A stretch of 63,575 nucleotides of DNA from NCBI GenBank assembly GCA_015680685.1, contig MNCI01023303.1:1-63575 (forward strand). The letters run 5' to 3'. The position numbers were made by a program, and so were the translations under genes. Below, in pieces: positions 33,990-46,300 of this stretch. Every line of letters begins with the position of its first letter. Position 1 is the stretch's first letter. This DNA comes from Gnetum montanum. Taxonomy: Eukaryota; Streptophyta; Gnetopsida; Gnetales; Gnetaceae. Below the pieces are notes generated by a model. That model was not told the origin of the DNA, did no database searches, and saw nothing but the letters and a program-made list of their open reading frames with translations.

Positions 33990-35235
33990 TCTCTGTTTAT
34001 TGGCAAGAGCAAGCTCAATGGACTGCCAGCATTTAACCACACCGTTAATCATTGACGGACCATATGGCAAAATTGCACGAGACATTAACATAAATCTCAT
34101 CAACTTGAGTTTACCAACGAACAACATAGTCATAGCCTCAACACAGCAAATAACAGACAATTACAAAGACGTGACAAAATTCCTTGACATCGAGGCAGAG
34201 AATATCACCGAAGACCCATTGGCCGAAACTCCCATCATCATGCCCGATGGGGAAATTAAAATTTTAAAATTAAGCACCTTATTACAACCGCCATTAGCCA
34301 AAAACATTGAGAACGTGCTTAGGGAAAATATGAAAGCCTTCGCTTGGTCCTATACGGACATGCCCGGGTTAGACCCTAGAATTGTCCAGCACAACATTAT
34401 TCTTGACTCGAAATTGAGACTGGTAAAACAAAAGGCACCAAAGGTTAGACCCGAGGTGGCATTGGCAGTTCACAATGAGATCACCAAGCTTTATCAAGCT
34501 GGTTTCATTGGGACTGTTGATTACGCCGAGTGGGTGTCCAACATGGTCATTGTCCCAAAGAAAAACGGAAGCATTCGCTTATGCATTGCCTTCCGAGATA
34601 TAAATGTTGCAACCATAAAAGATGATTTTCCTCTACCCAGCATGGATCAACTTGTTGACTCAACTACTGGGCACGCCTTATTGTCTTTTATGGATGGCTT
34701 CTCGGGATACAATCAAATACGTATCAACCTGGAACATCAACTTAGGACAACCTTTATGACACCATGGGGAACCTTTTGCTATACAATGATGCCCTTTGGT
34801 CTCAAGAATGCTGGAGCCACGTATCAAAGAGCAATGACATTTATCTTTAGTGATTACATGCTACGATCGCTCAACGATTATGTCGATGACATTGTAGTTA
34901 AATAAAAAATGGAAGAACAACATGTACAAGATCTTGACTTAGTATTGAAACGTTGTTTGAAGTATGAACTAAGACTTAATCCAAAAAAGTGCGTCTTCGG
35001 TGTCAAAACAAGCAAAATGTTCAGATTTATAGCCTCAGAAGCAGGAATACGGGTGGACCCCGATAAGGTTAAGGACATAGCAAACCTGAAACCACCAGGC
35101 AATCTTACCGAACTTCTAGGTCTACAAGGTAGATTACAGTTTATTAGGTGCTTCATAGAAAAACTGACGGATAAACTAAAACCCATGAACCACCTGTTAC
35201 GCAAAAACGTCCATTATGAATGGACTCCATAGTGC
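33990..35235 (+). pseudogene. E7 reverse transcriptase
   Basis: One frame runs from about 34000. It has the pre-RT block MDCQHLTTP, ADYAEWVSNMVIVPKKNGSI, DGFSGYNQIRI and MPFGLKNAGATYQRAM, with catalytic LNDYVDDIVVK intact near 34880. TAA at 34903-34905 follows directly. The connection LLGLQGRLQFIRCF follows and a TAG lies at 35230-35232. Only these two stops break the RT. The usual F-R-D of the template grip is present (CIAFRDIN). Confidence 0.9.
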
Positions 35236-35700
35236 CAAGAAGCATTCGAGAACATCAAAACAGCACTTGCTCGACTGCCTACAGTTTACCCGCCCAAAAA
35301 CGATAAACCATTTTACATCTACCTTGCCACTTCGGAATCGTCAATTGCGTCTATGCTTTGCCAAAAAAAAGATGACGGAACTGAAGTCCCTGTATATTAC
35401 TTGAGCCATGCATTAATTGCCCATGAGAAAAAGTACAACGATGTGGAGAAGTCATGTTTAGCTTTGGTCTTTTCTTTAAGAAAATGACGACATTACCTCT
35501 TCCGTAACCAGGTTTACATAATTTGCAAGGACAATGTACTAAGAGCCATAACAGGGAACATTTACGAAACAAGTCGAATAGCCCAGTGGAAAGCCATGAT
35601 AGCCGAATTTGACCTGTACTACGTAGCACAATCATCAGTCAAGGGTCAAGCCATAGCAAACCAAATGGCAACATCACCAACACACGACCAAGCGACTATA
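35236..35700 (+). pseudogene. E7 first (Ty3/gypsy) RNase H
   Basis: Same frame as RT. FYIYLATSESSIASMLCQKK, VYYLSHAL and EKKYNDVEKSCLALVFSLRK mark the domain. A TGA follows at about 35486, then HYLFRNQVYIICKDN. The first Asp of the catalytic set is replaced (Y-L-A-T in place of D-A-S). This fits the known decay of the first RNase H in Tat elements into a connection domain. Confidence 0.8.
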
Positions 35701-35739
35701 GAGCCAGAGTTTCCAGATGAGAATATAAGTGTCATAGAC

Positions 35740-36309
35740 ACAGTGCCCAATGACTATGATGCCATCCTAAACTTTGACGAAGCATCAACCTCTCGAGGAG
35801 GAAGTGCAGCCGTTGTCATCACCTATCCCTCCAGGGAGATCCGACCCTTTGCTTATCGTTTCAACTTTCATTGCACGAACAACATAGCGGAGTATGAAGG
35901 TCTCCTTAGAGGCCTCGCGGTAGCACTGGCTTCAGACATCACATGGCTTGTAGTCAGAGGAGACTCGCAACTAGTCCTAAACCAAGTCACAGATGTCTAT
36001 ACATGCAAAGCCCAACACTTACAACCATATTGTGACTTGGCAAAACACCTAATGGGGCGATTCGAAAACATCGATGTGCAACATGTTTCTAGAAATGATA
36101 ACACCATCGCAGATGTGTTAGCCACATTAGCATTAAACATATCGCCAGACATGTTCCACGCATTACCAAGCTCCGTAATCAATTGTGCCAAATTGATAAC
36201 CGATACTCCTGACACGTTGCCAGTTGCGTCTGTTAGTACAACACACACGATAGAATGGTATGATGACATAAAAGAATACCTTCTACGCAGCGAAACACAT
36301 GACATCTAA
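35740..36309 (+). pseudogene. E7 second, archaeal-type RNase H
   Basis: ILNFDEASTSRGGSAAVVI (first D), NNIAEYEGLLRGLAVAL (E), VVRGDSQLVLNQV (D) and NTIADVLATLAL (D) give the full D-E-D-D set in archaeal-type order. DEAS replaces the usual DGAS seen in E5. This domain is diagnostic for the Tat lineage. The frame ends at TAA 36307; a +2 shift leads into integrase. Confidence 0.88.
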
Positions 36310-37493
36310 CAAATGCATAGAAAGACGCCGTGCGGAAACATTCTAAGCAGTATACCCTAGTAGGGGACACGCTGTGTCATCGATCCTACGAAGGCATATT
36401 GCTAACATGCAATAGTAGTATCGATGCCCAAACCATTGTTGATCAGGTACATGAGGGACTATGCAGAGGACACATAGTGCCAAAAGCCATGGCAACGAAA
36501 ATCAGACGCTTAGGCTACTACTGGCCACACATGGAATATGACTGTCTCTCCAAGGTTAAAACATGTAGCACTTGCCAAAAACATAGTAATCTAATACATG
36601 TCCCACCAAATGAGTTGCATACAGTGCAAATCACATGGCCCTTTCAAAAGTGGGGATTGGACCTTATCGGCCCAATAACACCCTCATCTTCTATAGGGCA
36701 TAGTTTCATCATAACTGCAACCGAATATTTCACGAAGTGGGTAGAAGCAGCTCCACTTCAGAAAACTACATCTAAACATGTATGCAATTTCATCCTCGAA
36801 AACATTGTAACCCATTTCGGCATTCCCATGACAATCATCACTGATAACAGACCACAATTTAGTAGTGCCGAAACCCAAACCTTTTGTAACAGTCTGGGGA
36901 TCAAACACTCGTTTTCATCCCCTTACTATCCTCAGAGCAACGGACAAGTAGAAGCAGCAAACAAGATGATTATTGCAATACTTAAGAAAATGCTTACCCA
37001 GAGCAAAAAAAAATGGCACAAGCAATTGGTATACGCATTGTGGGCATACCGTACTACGCACCGAACGTCAACAGGTAAAACACCATATAGTCTGGTTTAC
37101 GGTTCAGAAGTTGTTTTACCTTTGGAATTACAAGTACCATCTTTAACGATCACACTCTCTGGACTCTTCGACAACGGGTAGAACAATGATCTGTGCATTA
37201 TCAACCTGGACTCGGTGGAAGAGGAACGCATACGCGCACTCGACCAGATCGAATGGTACCAAAAACAACAACGGCAACGACACTGGCATAACATCAACAA
37301 GCGCCCTATCAAAGAAGGCGACCTTGTACTTAAGGCAGTTCGAGAACACTCAGAAAAATTCTCAGCCAACTGGGAAGGGCCTTACTTGGTCACTAAAGCA
37401 TTTGACAATGGAGCATTTAAGCTAGCTGACGTTGAAGGAAATGAGCTTGCCAATCCGACCAATCACTTGTACCTAAAACCGTTTTATGTTTGA
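36310..37493 (+). pseudogene. E7 integrase
   Basis: The zinc domain (VHEGLCRGHIVPKAM, then CSTCQKHS) gives H-H-C-C. The core has WGLDLIGPITP (D), ITDNRPQF (D; R replaces usual G) and QSNGQVEAANKM (E), a complete D-D-E triad. The C-terminal NWEGPYLV motif is near 37370. A TAG at 37179-37181 interrupts one frame that otherwise runs to the TGA at 37491. No chromodomain. Confidence 0.9.
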
Positions 37494-37515
37494 GTACAAG
37501 CTCAGGTACATGCAA

Positions 37516-37886
37516 GTCCTGGAATCATGATTATAAACTGATACCACAGCTCGTCCTGGAATCATGACGATAAAATGATACCACAGAACAGTCCTGGGTT
37601 ACGACTTAAAACTTACACCACAACTGTCCTGGCATCATGACAATAAACTGATACCCCACAGTGTCCACAATGACGATAAACTAGCACCTGTCCGGCATGA
37701 CAGTAAACTGCCACCGTTACAACCATCAGAGTCCGCTAAGACTATAAACTAGCTTGCCTTTGCATGGTCCGCTAAGACTCGAAACTGGCAAGGTAACGTC
37801 CACTACGACACTAAACGGGCAATGTCTAACAAGTCACGACATAAAACTAACCCATGATAGTCTGCTAAGACTATAAACTGGCACAT
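37516..37886 (+). repeat. Array C: ATGAC-TAAACTG minisatellite after integrase (E7)
   Basis: About 12 units of 24-40 bp around the cores TCCTGGAATCATGACxATAAACTGATACC and CCGCTAAGACTATAAACTAGC. E6 (42858-43125, minus) matches it unit by unit. E5 (55048-55512) has its own expansion. Not CRISPR: units and spacings are irregular and this is a eukaryote. Confidence 0.85.
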
Positions 37887-38923
37887 TTATCTCCAGCTCT
37901 TCACTCCACAGCCACACTCATTCATTAGAATCACTGCATCGCTCACTGACACACAATCTCATCAATATCGCCGCCATTCATACACAGTGCTCAGAATCTC
38001 CTACAGTATTTTTGTTCCATCTGTAGCCATTCAAATCTGAGCTCGCTTATTCACCCATGGTTTTCTTGTCTCCTTGGATTTGTGTTTGCAGGATGACACC
38101 CCGAGGTTTTCGTACAAGAATGCATCTCATCGCAAGCAGCAAGATGGAACAATGTTCACAGCACACATTGCGGGACTAAATCAAACCGTTCACTAGTACA
38201 TTTCCATTCCTGGTATATTCACTATCTGTTTACCAACCTCCGATACACCGAATACATTCAAAACCTTGAGCACACTGTTTCACACTGCAACACGTTACAG
38301 CAGTTGCAACACACGGCCTAGCACCTGAGCATGAGTACAAGATCAATGCAAAACCCCTAAAAAAAGGGGACGAGACTCTTGGCACTTCCCATATAAGCCC
38401 CTAGGCGGGAAGGCAATTGTCTCAAAACCAAGTACTCATGTCCAAAATGGTCAAGAAGCATCCAGTTGCATGGCTTTGGCTCTCTGCCAACAGGCCCCTC
38501 CTAAACATTAAACACGAGCCCTGTTCCTCCAAAGAATGTAACACATCCCCCTGTGGCTTTGGTCTTGCCAACAAGTTCTCTTGAACACTAACCAAGAGCC
38601 TTGTTCTGCCAAAGGACGCACATCGCATGTCTGAATTCCGAGTTTGCTAAACAATGGCTATTGATGAGGACCAGCATGCTGCACACCTGAGCATCCCATT
38701 TCCCCAGCATAATTTCTTGGGGAGTCGCCAATCCCCACAATCTCTTTCCTCCTATCAGCTACAAATTTCACTTTTTCAATCCCATGTACTACTGAACACG
38801 GTGCAATGACATCTAGTCAAGTGGCAAAGAACAAAGTATATATCAAGTTACTTGTGGTGTTTTTCACTTCTTTGTCGACACTTCTCGGGTCGATTCCTCC
38901 AAGCATCAACAAAGAGGGACCAA
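37887..38923 (+). other. E7 3' untranslated region and polypurine tract
   Basis: Non-coding; homologous to E6 41694-42857 in inverse orientation (for example the Leu/Asn-poor CCAAAGGACGCACATC segment). It ends in the purine-rich AACAAAGAGGGACCAA (38908-38923), directly before the right LTR. No ORF with support. Confidence 0.7.
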
Positions 38924-40095
38924 TGAAACACCACAAGATTTCGAGCTTGGTACTTCTCCAGCAAGAAGCAGGTCCCTGGGACCCATGGACAACCACGGCT
39001 ACATTTGGTATCACACATTGCAACTTTGGGGATCAAAACGCTTAGTTTTCACTAAGTATGCAATACCAGCATATATGCCCAGTGTCTATGCCTGACACCC
39101 ACAGTGTATACGCCCAGCGTAGACATCCAACTTACACGCTCGACGTACATGCCTCAAATGTACGCTCGACGGGTACGACAAATTTTTACGCCCGACATGG
39201 AATCTCCAAAGACAGAATGAAGATAGCACCGAAGAGCAAGAATTGAAGCAAGTTAGCAACCATCAGCGTACACGCCCGGTGTATATGCCCAGCCATTGTC
39301 AGCGTATACGCTCAGCATGTACGCCCAGCGTCCATAGCATCTCCACTCAAGTTCACACACGCCCCGCACGTCCAGCATATACACCCAGCGTGTACGCCAG
39401 CTTGATGTAGCGTATACACCCAGCGTATACACCCAGAAGATGTAATATGTTGTATATTTGTAAATTATATGCACCTGGTCAACGCGCCACGTGTCTCCTA
39501 ACCCGAGTCTAGCATAACAACCGGTATAAAAACCCCACTTTTCCACTTCATCCAGGTTGATTGGCAAACATCCCAGAGGATCCCAGAGACATTTACGCTG
39601 TGCACCAGAGCTAAAATCCTCTTATGCTGGAAATCCCTGTACATCATGCACATAGGCTCTACGCTCTGCCTACCATGCAAACCAACCAAGTCATCCCTGC
39701 ATCCACCGGGGCTTTTCGTCCGCCTTGTGTTCCATCACAACTGCATTAGACCGGTGCACTGTACTTTAACTCTGTAATACCATTGTTTACAGTTTATGCT
39801 AATTTCTTGCATGTGTTTCTATTTACGCTCATTTATATTTACGCCCTGTCCTCATCTGTTACGCTATTTACGCTCTCGTTTACGCCCGTCACGTTGTTTA
39901 TGCATAACCCAGCTATAGCACTTCGATATACGTTTGGGGAAATCCTTGTTTGATCCGCATGCAGACCACCCAAGGTACTCTACCTTCGTGCATTCCAGCT
40001 CGCCCTCAGGTGAAGGTAGGGTCTTCTGTGCACGCCCTGCCATCACACAGTCTCTGTTTCCTTCTAGCCGGGGACCAATGATTTTAGGCGGTATA
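38924..40095 (+). repeat. E7 3' LTR
   Basis: Aligns with 22416-23601 over its length with scattered transitions. TATA box 39525-39532. The terminal TACA has become TATA. CAGGA (40096-40100) follows as the right target duplication. Confidence 0.92.
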
Positions 40096-40100
40096 CAGGA

Positions 40101-41693
40101 CACGCACAGAAGATCCTACCTTCACTTGAGGGCAAGCTAGAATAGACGAAGGTAGAGTACCTTGGGTGGTCCGCATGCGGATCAGACAAGGATTTCCCCA
40201 AACGTACACTAGGGTGCTATACTTTGGGTTATACGTGAACGGTGTAATAGGCATAAAATAGAGCGTAAACAGGGTGTAAATAGAGCATAAACAGAGCGTA
40301 AATAGGGCGTAAACAGCGTAAACAGGGCGTAAACAGTGTAAACGGAGCGTAAACGTAAAGAGAGCGTAAACAAAATACATGCAACAATTAATTAAAACTG
40401 TAATAGATTTTAGGAAGAAAATGCCAAAATATTATTGCAAAGTGAGAGTTACAATGCACCAGTCTAACACAGTTGTGGCTTTCACACTAGGTAGACAAAT
40501 AGCCCCGGTGGATGCAGGGATGACTGTGGGCTGGTTCAAACTATAGGCACAGCATATGGAAGCTATATGCTTAGCGTACAGGGTTGATGTCTAGTGTCAA
40601 GGTTTCTGCTTTATTTCCTTTTTTGTCTCTTGTTTGCTAAACTTGCCAACCTCGATCTAATGAAAAATTGGGATTTTTATACAGGTTTAGACGTTAGACT
40701 CGGGTTGTGTGACACATGGCACGTTGACCGGGTGTGAAAGAAAATTACAACTGTACAGCGTAGAGGATGCCAACATACAAGATGCCAGCATAAGTGTAGA
40801 GGATTCCAGCATAAGTGTATAGCATGCTAGCTTAAGTGTAGAGGATGCCAGCGTAAGCGTATAGCATGCCAGCGTAAGCGTATAGCATGCTAGCGTACAC
40901 CAAAAATGTACCCAGCGTATACACATGAAAATTCTTTATTTTAAGGTCAAAAATTGATTTTTTGATGCTTGAGAGGTACTAGGAACCCTGGAGAAGGTTT
41001 TGGGGGGTCCAAACCTCCAGTTCTAGCATGCTTTGACTCATTTCTGAGGCCCAAAAATCTCTCTACGCTGGCTGCACCTTGGGCATATACGCTGGGCGTA
41101 GAGGAATGAAAGACCATCATTTGGAGCCCAAAATTTGATTTTCAAGTACCTAATAGCTACTGGGTACCCTGGAGAAGGTCCTGGGGGGTCCAGATGCTCA
41201 GTTTTGGCATGTTTTGACTCATTTTTGGGGCCCGAAATTCTCTCTATGCTAGCTGCATCCTAGGCATATACGCTGGGCGTAGAGGAATGAAAGACCATCA
41301 TTTGGAGCCCAAAATTTGATTTTCAAGTGCCTGAGAGCTACTAGGGACCATGGGGAAGGTCTTGGGGCATCTGAATGCTCAGTTCTAGCATGTTTTGACT
41401 CATTGTTGTGGCCCAAAATTTGCTATACGCTGGGCTATACGCGGGCCAACGTACACCAAGGTGTGCCCAGAGTATACTTGGTCAAAACCAAGTATTTTGA
41501 ACCCAAAACTTGAAATTCTTGATGCCGGATGCTGATGTATTCACCTGTGGGTCTCAATGAACTCTCTCTTGTTCAAATATACTCCGTTTGATGCTATTTT
41601 TGAGGTTCACAAGTTTCGGTCATGCTGGGAAGTATCATGACTTAGCTTGATTCTTGTCTGAAAGTGCTAGGTCCAAATTTTTGTGGTGTTTCA
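40101..41693 (-). repeat. E6 3' LTR, main part
   Basis: Continues the LTR begun at 22362-22415. It includes GCGTAAACAGG repeats (40255-40370), the TATA box at 40674-40681 (minus), a GCCAGCGTAAGCGTATAGCAT tandem block (40755-40925) and three 181-bp units (40920-41460). It ends GTGGTGTTTCA, the complement of TGAAACACCAC. Confidence 0.9.
40920..41460 (-). repeat. 181-bp tandem repeat in E6 left LTR, three units
   Basis: GAGGAATGAAAGACC recurs at 41101 and 41282, exactly 181 bp apart, with a worn unit before. Each unit contains GGCGTATACGCTGGGCGTAG. The right LTR has five units. Confidence 0.85.
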
Positions 41694-42857
41694 TTGGTCC
41701 CTCTTTGTTGACACTTGGAGGAATTGACCTGAGAAGCATCGATGAAGAAGTACAAAACACCACAAGCAACTTGGTAGCATTGTCCTTCGACACTTGGCCA
41801 GATGTCATCGCACCATGTTCAGTAGTACATGGGATTGGGGAAATGAAGTTTGTAGCTCGATAGGGAAATGAAAATTGTTGGGATTGGGACCTCATCAAGG
41901 GATTATGCATGATAAAGGGGATGCTCTGGTGTGTATACAGGTCATGCTGATCCTTGTCAATAGCCATTGTTTAGCAGACTCGGAATCAAGCCATGAGATG
42001 TGCGTCCTTTGGCGGAACAAGACTCTTGTTTAGTGTTTAAGAGGACTTGTTAGCCGCGTGATGGTGGGTTACGTTCTCTGGAGGAACAAGCCCCTTGTTT
42101 GCTATTAAAGAGAACCTGTTGGTAGAGAGCCAAAGCTACTCAATGAGATGTTATTTGAGCTTCTGAGATATGAGTGTTTGTTTCCAAGACAACTGCCTTC
42201 CCGCCTGAGGCTTATGGGAAGTGCCAAGTGTCTTGTGGTTCATTTTACTCTTTACTCTTTGCTCTTTTCTTTTTCTTTCTTTTTCTTTTTTGTTTCTTTT
42301 GTGTTTTATCTCTTTTTTTTGTCTCTTTTTTTCTATTTTTTGGCAAGAGCTTTCTTTCAATTTTGCACTCATGCTCATGTGCCATATTGTGTGTTGCAGT
42401 TGCCTGAGAGTGTCGTAGCGTGTAACGGTGTGCTCAAAGTTTTGGAGTGTACTGGGTGTATCGGGGAACTGTAACTAGGTAGGAAAGGGAATAAGAGTGT
42501 TGGGAAAATGGAGAATGTATTGGGAACTGGGAATGTACTTTTGAACAGATTGAATAACCTGGTTGCGTGCGTCAGAAACAATGTGGCACCTTGTCACCGT
42601 GATGAAGTGTATCCGTGTACGAGCACCACTGGATGTTATCCTGCAAACACAACTCCAAGAAGACAAGAAAATCACAAGTGAATGAGTTAGCGAACACTTC
42701 AGGCATGAATGTGACTAATGCAAATGGAGGCACCATGTGAAACTTAAGGCAAACAAAATGAGCAGAAATAGTGTTTTCAGAGCCAGTGTGATGAATCATG
42801 CAGCAGGCATTGATGAAGAAATGTCATGAATTACAGCAATAGATGAATGTGCCAGAA
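41694..42857 (-). other. E6 3' untranslated region
   Basis: Starts (minus sense, at its 3' end) with the purine tract complementary to TTGGTCCCTCTTTGTTG, directly next to the LTR. The rest is non-coding, with a T/C-rich stretch at 42235-42365, and matches the E7 3' region. Open frames here are low complexity and not supported. Confidence 0.7.
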
Positions 42858-43330
42858 ATGATATGGTTAGTTTATAGTCTTAGCAGACTGTCGTGGGTTA
42901 GTTTTACGTCATAACCCGTTGGACGTTGCCAGTTTATCGTCGTAGCAGATGGTACGATGCTAGTTTATAGTCGTGGTGGACTATGAAGAGGCAAGCTAGT
43001 TTATAGTCTTAGCAGACTCTGGTGAATGAGTGTGACAGTTTAGTGTGATGTCAGACAAAGCTCTATGGTGTCATTTTACCATCATGACGCCAGGACATTC
43101 TGTGGTATCAGTTTTAAGTCATGATGCCAAGACTGTCAAGGTGGATGCATGCATGTGCATTTGTATGATCCTGTAAACAAAAGCAACTAGAGAAAACAAT
43201 GTTAAATAGCCACTGCAGAAAACATGAATTGAAATGCACAAGTGAATAGAAAATAATGCGAAAAGGTGGTAGTTTAAGGTCTTTTCGGGCCACGTGTTCT
43301 AGTTTAAGGCCTTTTCGGGCCACATGCAAG
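42858..43330 (-). repeat. E6 fused remnants of arrays C and A
   Basis: 42858-43125 corresponds to E7 array C and 43265-43330 to two units of array A type. Only about 140 bp separates them, whereas E7 has about 9 kb holding antisense gene, array B and pol. This is the deletion junction of E6. Confidence 0.75.
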
Positions 43331-46300
43331 CGCGTAAGCTAGTACAATGCAAACTAAGGTGACGTATGCACAACGAACAAAGGTGAGGAGTGGACGGCAG
43401 TTAGACGTGTCTTTGGCCATAGGGGAGTCTTGATTATGCGGTTGTTTGTGAGTCGGACATGGTCTAGGAGGTGCGCTAGTTTGCTCTAGGAGGCTTTCAG
43501 TTTTTACCCCTTGTTCGGGCATTTTAGCTCTAGGTGTTGTGTTTGTTGTTGTGGGTGTTGCTTCAAGAGGCTCCTCTTTCAAGACCTATGACATGTCTAT
43601 GTTGTGGTCAACTTGAAAGGGAGTGTTGTCACCATGTATAATGACTTGTGCACCTTCGTATGGAAGGTGGATTTCTTGATGTATCGGTGAGGAAACAGCT
43701 CGTTGTTGTGCTAGCCATGGTCTACCAAGAATCATGTTGAAATTGGGCATCTCTTCTATGATAGTGAACTCCGCGCTGGTGGGGAATTGTTCACCTGCCA
43801 CAAAGGCTAAGTTGATTATGCCCTTGACTGTGATATGTGATCCGTTGAAGGATTTTAGACACGTGATTTCTGTTGGCATGATCTCATCTACCATGCCTAG
43901 TTTGTCGATGATGGAGTATAGAACTACGTTTGTTGTTGCACCATCATCAACGTGCACTCTGCGACTGGTACATTGCCCAACACGTACACTAATTGATAAT
44001 GGAGCTATTGTGACTTCCCCTCGTTTGGGGTTGACTTTAACTGTATCGTTGCGGAAGGCTAAGGTGTTGGAACCCAATTCTTGTGGTGTGTGTTGTGAAA
44101 TTGTTGCACGGATGGATTCCATGTTAGCAGGGATGTCCTCTATAACAAGAATGGAAGCTAATGTTTGTGCTAAGGCTTCACAATGAGCCGATGATGTCAT
44201 GACCGGGTCGTACAAACTCATGGTTGTGTTCTTTTGTTTAAGGGTTTGTTTCACTTGGGCCAGTGTAGCTACAAAGTCTGTGTTATCTGCCGTTGTGTTG
44301 GTTGCCACTTTATGGGTTAAGGGCTTGGGCCTGGTTTGTTTGGGATTAGGGGCAGGGCCCCCAGTGTTCAATTGTTGTATATTAGGTGTGTCCTTTGTTT
44401 CAGCTGTGGGTGTTGTTCGTTGTTCGTTTGTCCTCTTCTGCTGCCATTTGGTAGGCTTATCTGTGTTGTTGGCAAGGTTAACTCTTGAGGGAGGAGAGGT
44501 TGAGACGTTTCCTACGGTTGGGCTTAGGGTAAGTGAGGGGCCATTGCGTGGTGGCACTTTTATAACAAATGGGAGTTTAGAAGGTGTTGTTGTTGTGTGA
44601 CTAGCCTGTTGTGGCACCTTGATAACGAAAGGTTTCTTTGCTGTTGTCGTTGGTGCAACATGCCAGTTTAACATCTTAGCGGATGCCTGTGGTGGTACTT
44701 TGACCAGAAAGGGTGTCTTCGGTGCTTGGGATTGCATTGCATCTAGCCAGTTTAACGTCTTAGCGGATGTGTGAGGTGGTGGTACCTTGACCACGAAAGG
44801 TGTCGTCGGTGCTCTAGGTGGCACCTTGATGACGATGGAAGGCTCCTTGCTCATGGAGGTGGAGAGGATTGTTGCCTTGCTGGGAGGCACATGGATCACA
44901 AAAGGTTGCCGCACAGGTTTAGGCTTACTATCTATGCCAATGGAGTTTATGACATAGGAGGCATCATCTGTGCTCAGTTGATTCAGGGTGTTGATGTTTA
45001 GTTGGCCCCGTTCTATCATTGCTTATAGATCATCCTTTAATGCACGGCAGGTGTCCGTGTTGTGACCGAACATTTGGTGGTAGTAACAGAATTGGTCTAA
45101 CTTGAAATGTTGTGGAACCGAAGGCTCATTTGATGCTGCTAAGGTGGGGTTCCTTAGTAGCTCGTAGTACCTATCATGTCGACGGTGAGCATTCTCCGCT
45201 ACGTGTTTGTATTGGATTTTCCCGGCTTTAAGGAGTTGCTCTAGTAGTTTAGAAGGTCGTGCAGGTAGAGGTGTGTAATTAGAGCGATCCTTGCGCTGAA
45301 AGTTGGGCCTTGGGATGGCCCCTGTTGTTGCAGGCGGGTTGGTACTAGTGTTTTCTATTTTTGTGCTTGCGGCCACAGTTTTCATTATTGCCTTTTGTTT
45401 GGCAACGTGTTGGTTTTTGTAAGCCACATAGGTAGGATCATTGCTGGTTTGCGTAGCTTGTTCAATGTTCTTGATCTGTGTGAATGCTTGACTCAACTTT
45501 TGAGTGCTTAGGTAGTATAGTTTTGACTTAATGAAGTCATTCACGGCTCCCTTCAAAATTGTAAGCAAATACTTTTCAAGGATGGCCTCATGAAGTTCGT
45601 TAAGGGTTGCATCCATCGTTGAATGAACTTTTGCACAAGCTCGAGTGGTGCTTGTTTCACCTGTATCAGACTGTCTAGTGTGGCTTCAGGCTTGAGGTTG
45701 TACTTAAATCGGGTAACGAACTGATGTAACAGATCCTCTAGAGAGGATATGGAGTTACGAGGCAAGGCTCGGTACCAATCTAAGGCTATGCTCATTAAGG
45801 ACATAGCAAACACGCGCAAGATTGCGTGGGGCCAAGCTTGAAGTAATAGAGTTTTTGATTGAAATGTGACTAAGTGAGCATTTGGATCTCCCTTCCCATT
45901 GTACTTGGTTAACTGGGGCAATGTGATTCCCTTGGGTAAAGCTAACGATGGAACTGAAGAGCTAATTGGATCATCGCGGTAGAAATCCAGTACTTTAACT
46001 TGTTTAGTGTTGTCAGCTTTGAGTTGCTTTATCTCATCCGCTAACGCTTACATCATCTATTTTGCTTCTGCCCACTCTTGAGCGGTAGGCAGATTAGTTG
46101 GTTGGGGAGGTTGTTGGGTTGTCATTTGTTGTTGTGGAGCAATGTTCAGAGTTGTGGTGGTGGGGTGTGGCACGTTGAAGTGAGTGGATTGTTGAGCAAG
46201 GGGTATGGTTCCTTACCTAGCCACAAACTGTGAAGTGACACCCTGGATGTGCGGGGCCGATGTACTGAAAGTGGCCCGATGCATTTGCACGTGTGGTATG

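Larger units (their letters stand above)
22416..40095 (+). mobile_element. E7, 17.7-kb Tat-lineage element carrying an antisense gene
   Basis: LTRs of 1186 and 1172 bp, TG start, decayed TACA/TATA end, and flanks CGGAA (22411-22415) and CAGGA (40096-40100). Both flanks derive from CGGGA, which is intact at the same place in the undisturbed E6 LTR near 47577. Order: LTR, gag-protease, array A, antisense gene, array B, RT, RNase H, archaeal-type RNase H, integrase, array C, LTR. Two RNase H domains identify the Tat lineage. It is the youngest-looking element, with only a handful of stops in pol. A 587-N gap lies inside the antisense gene. Confidence 0.93.

Noticed and set aside
37516-37886. Repeat-spacer look of array C as a CRISPR array
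   Set aside because: Units are imperfect with uneven spacing, no cas genes, and the DNA is from a plant; it is a minisatellite inside a retrotransposon.
42151-42418. Hydrophobic Phe/Leu/Ser-rich frames that look like membrane proteins
   Set aside because: They translate a TTTCTTTT pyrimidine tract in the E6 3' region; low complexity.
44199-44600. 133-codon plus-strand open frame
   Set aside because: Shadow of E6 gag-protease, low-complexity Val/Leu/Cys.
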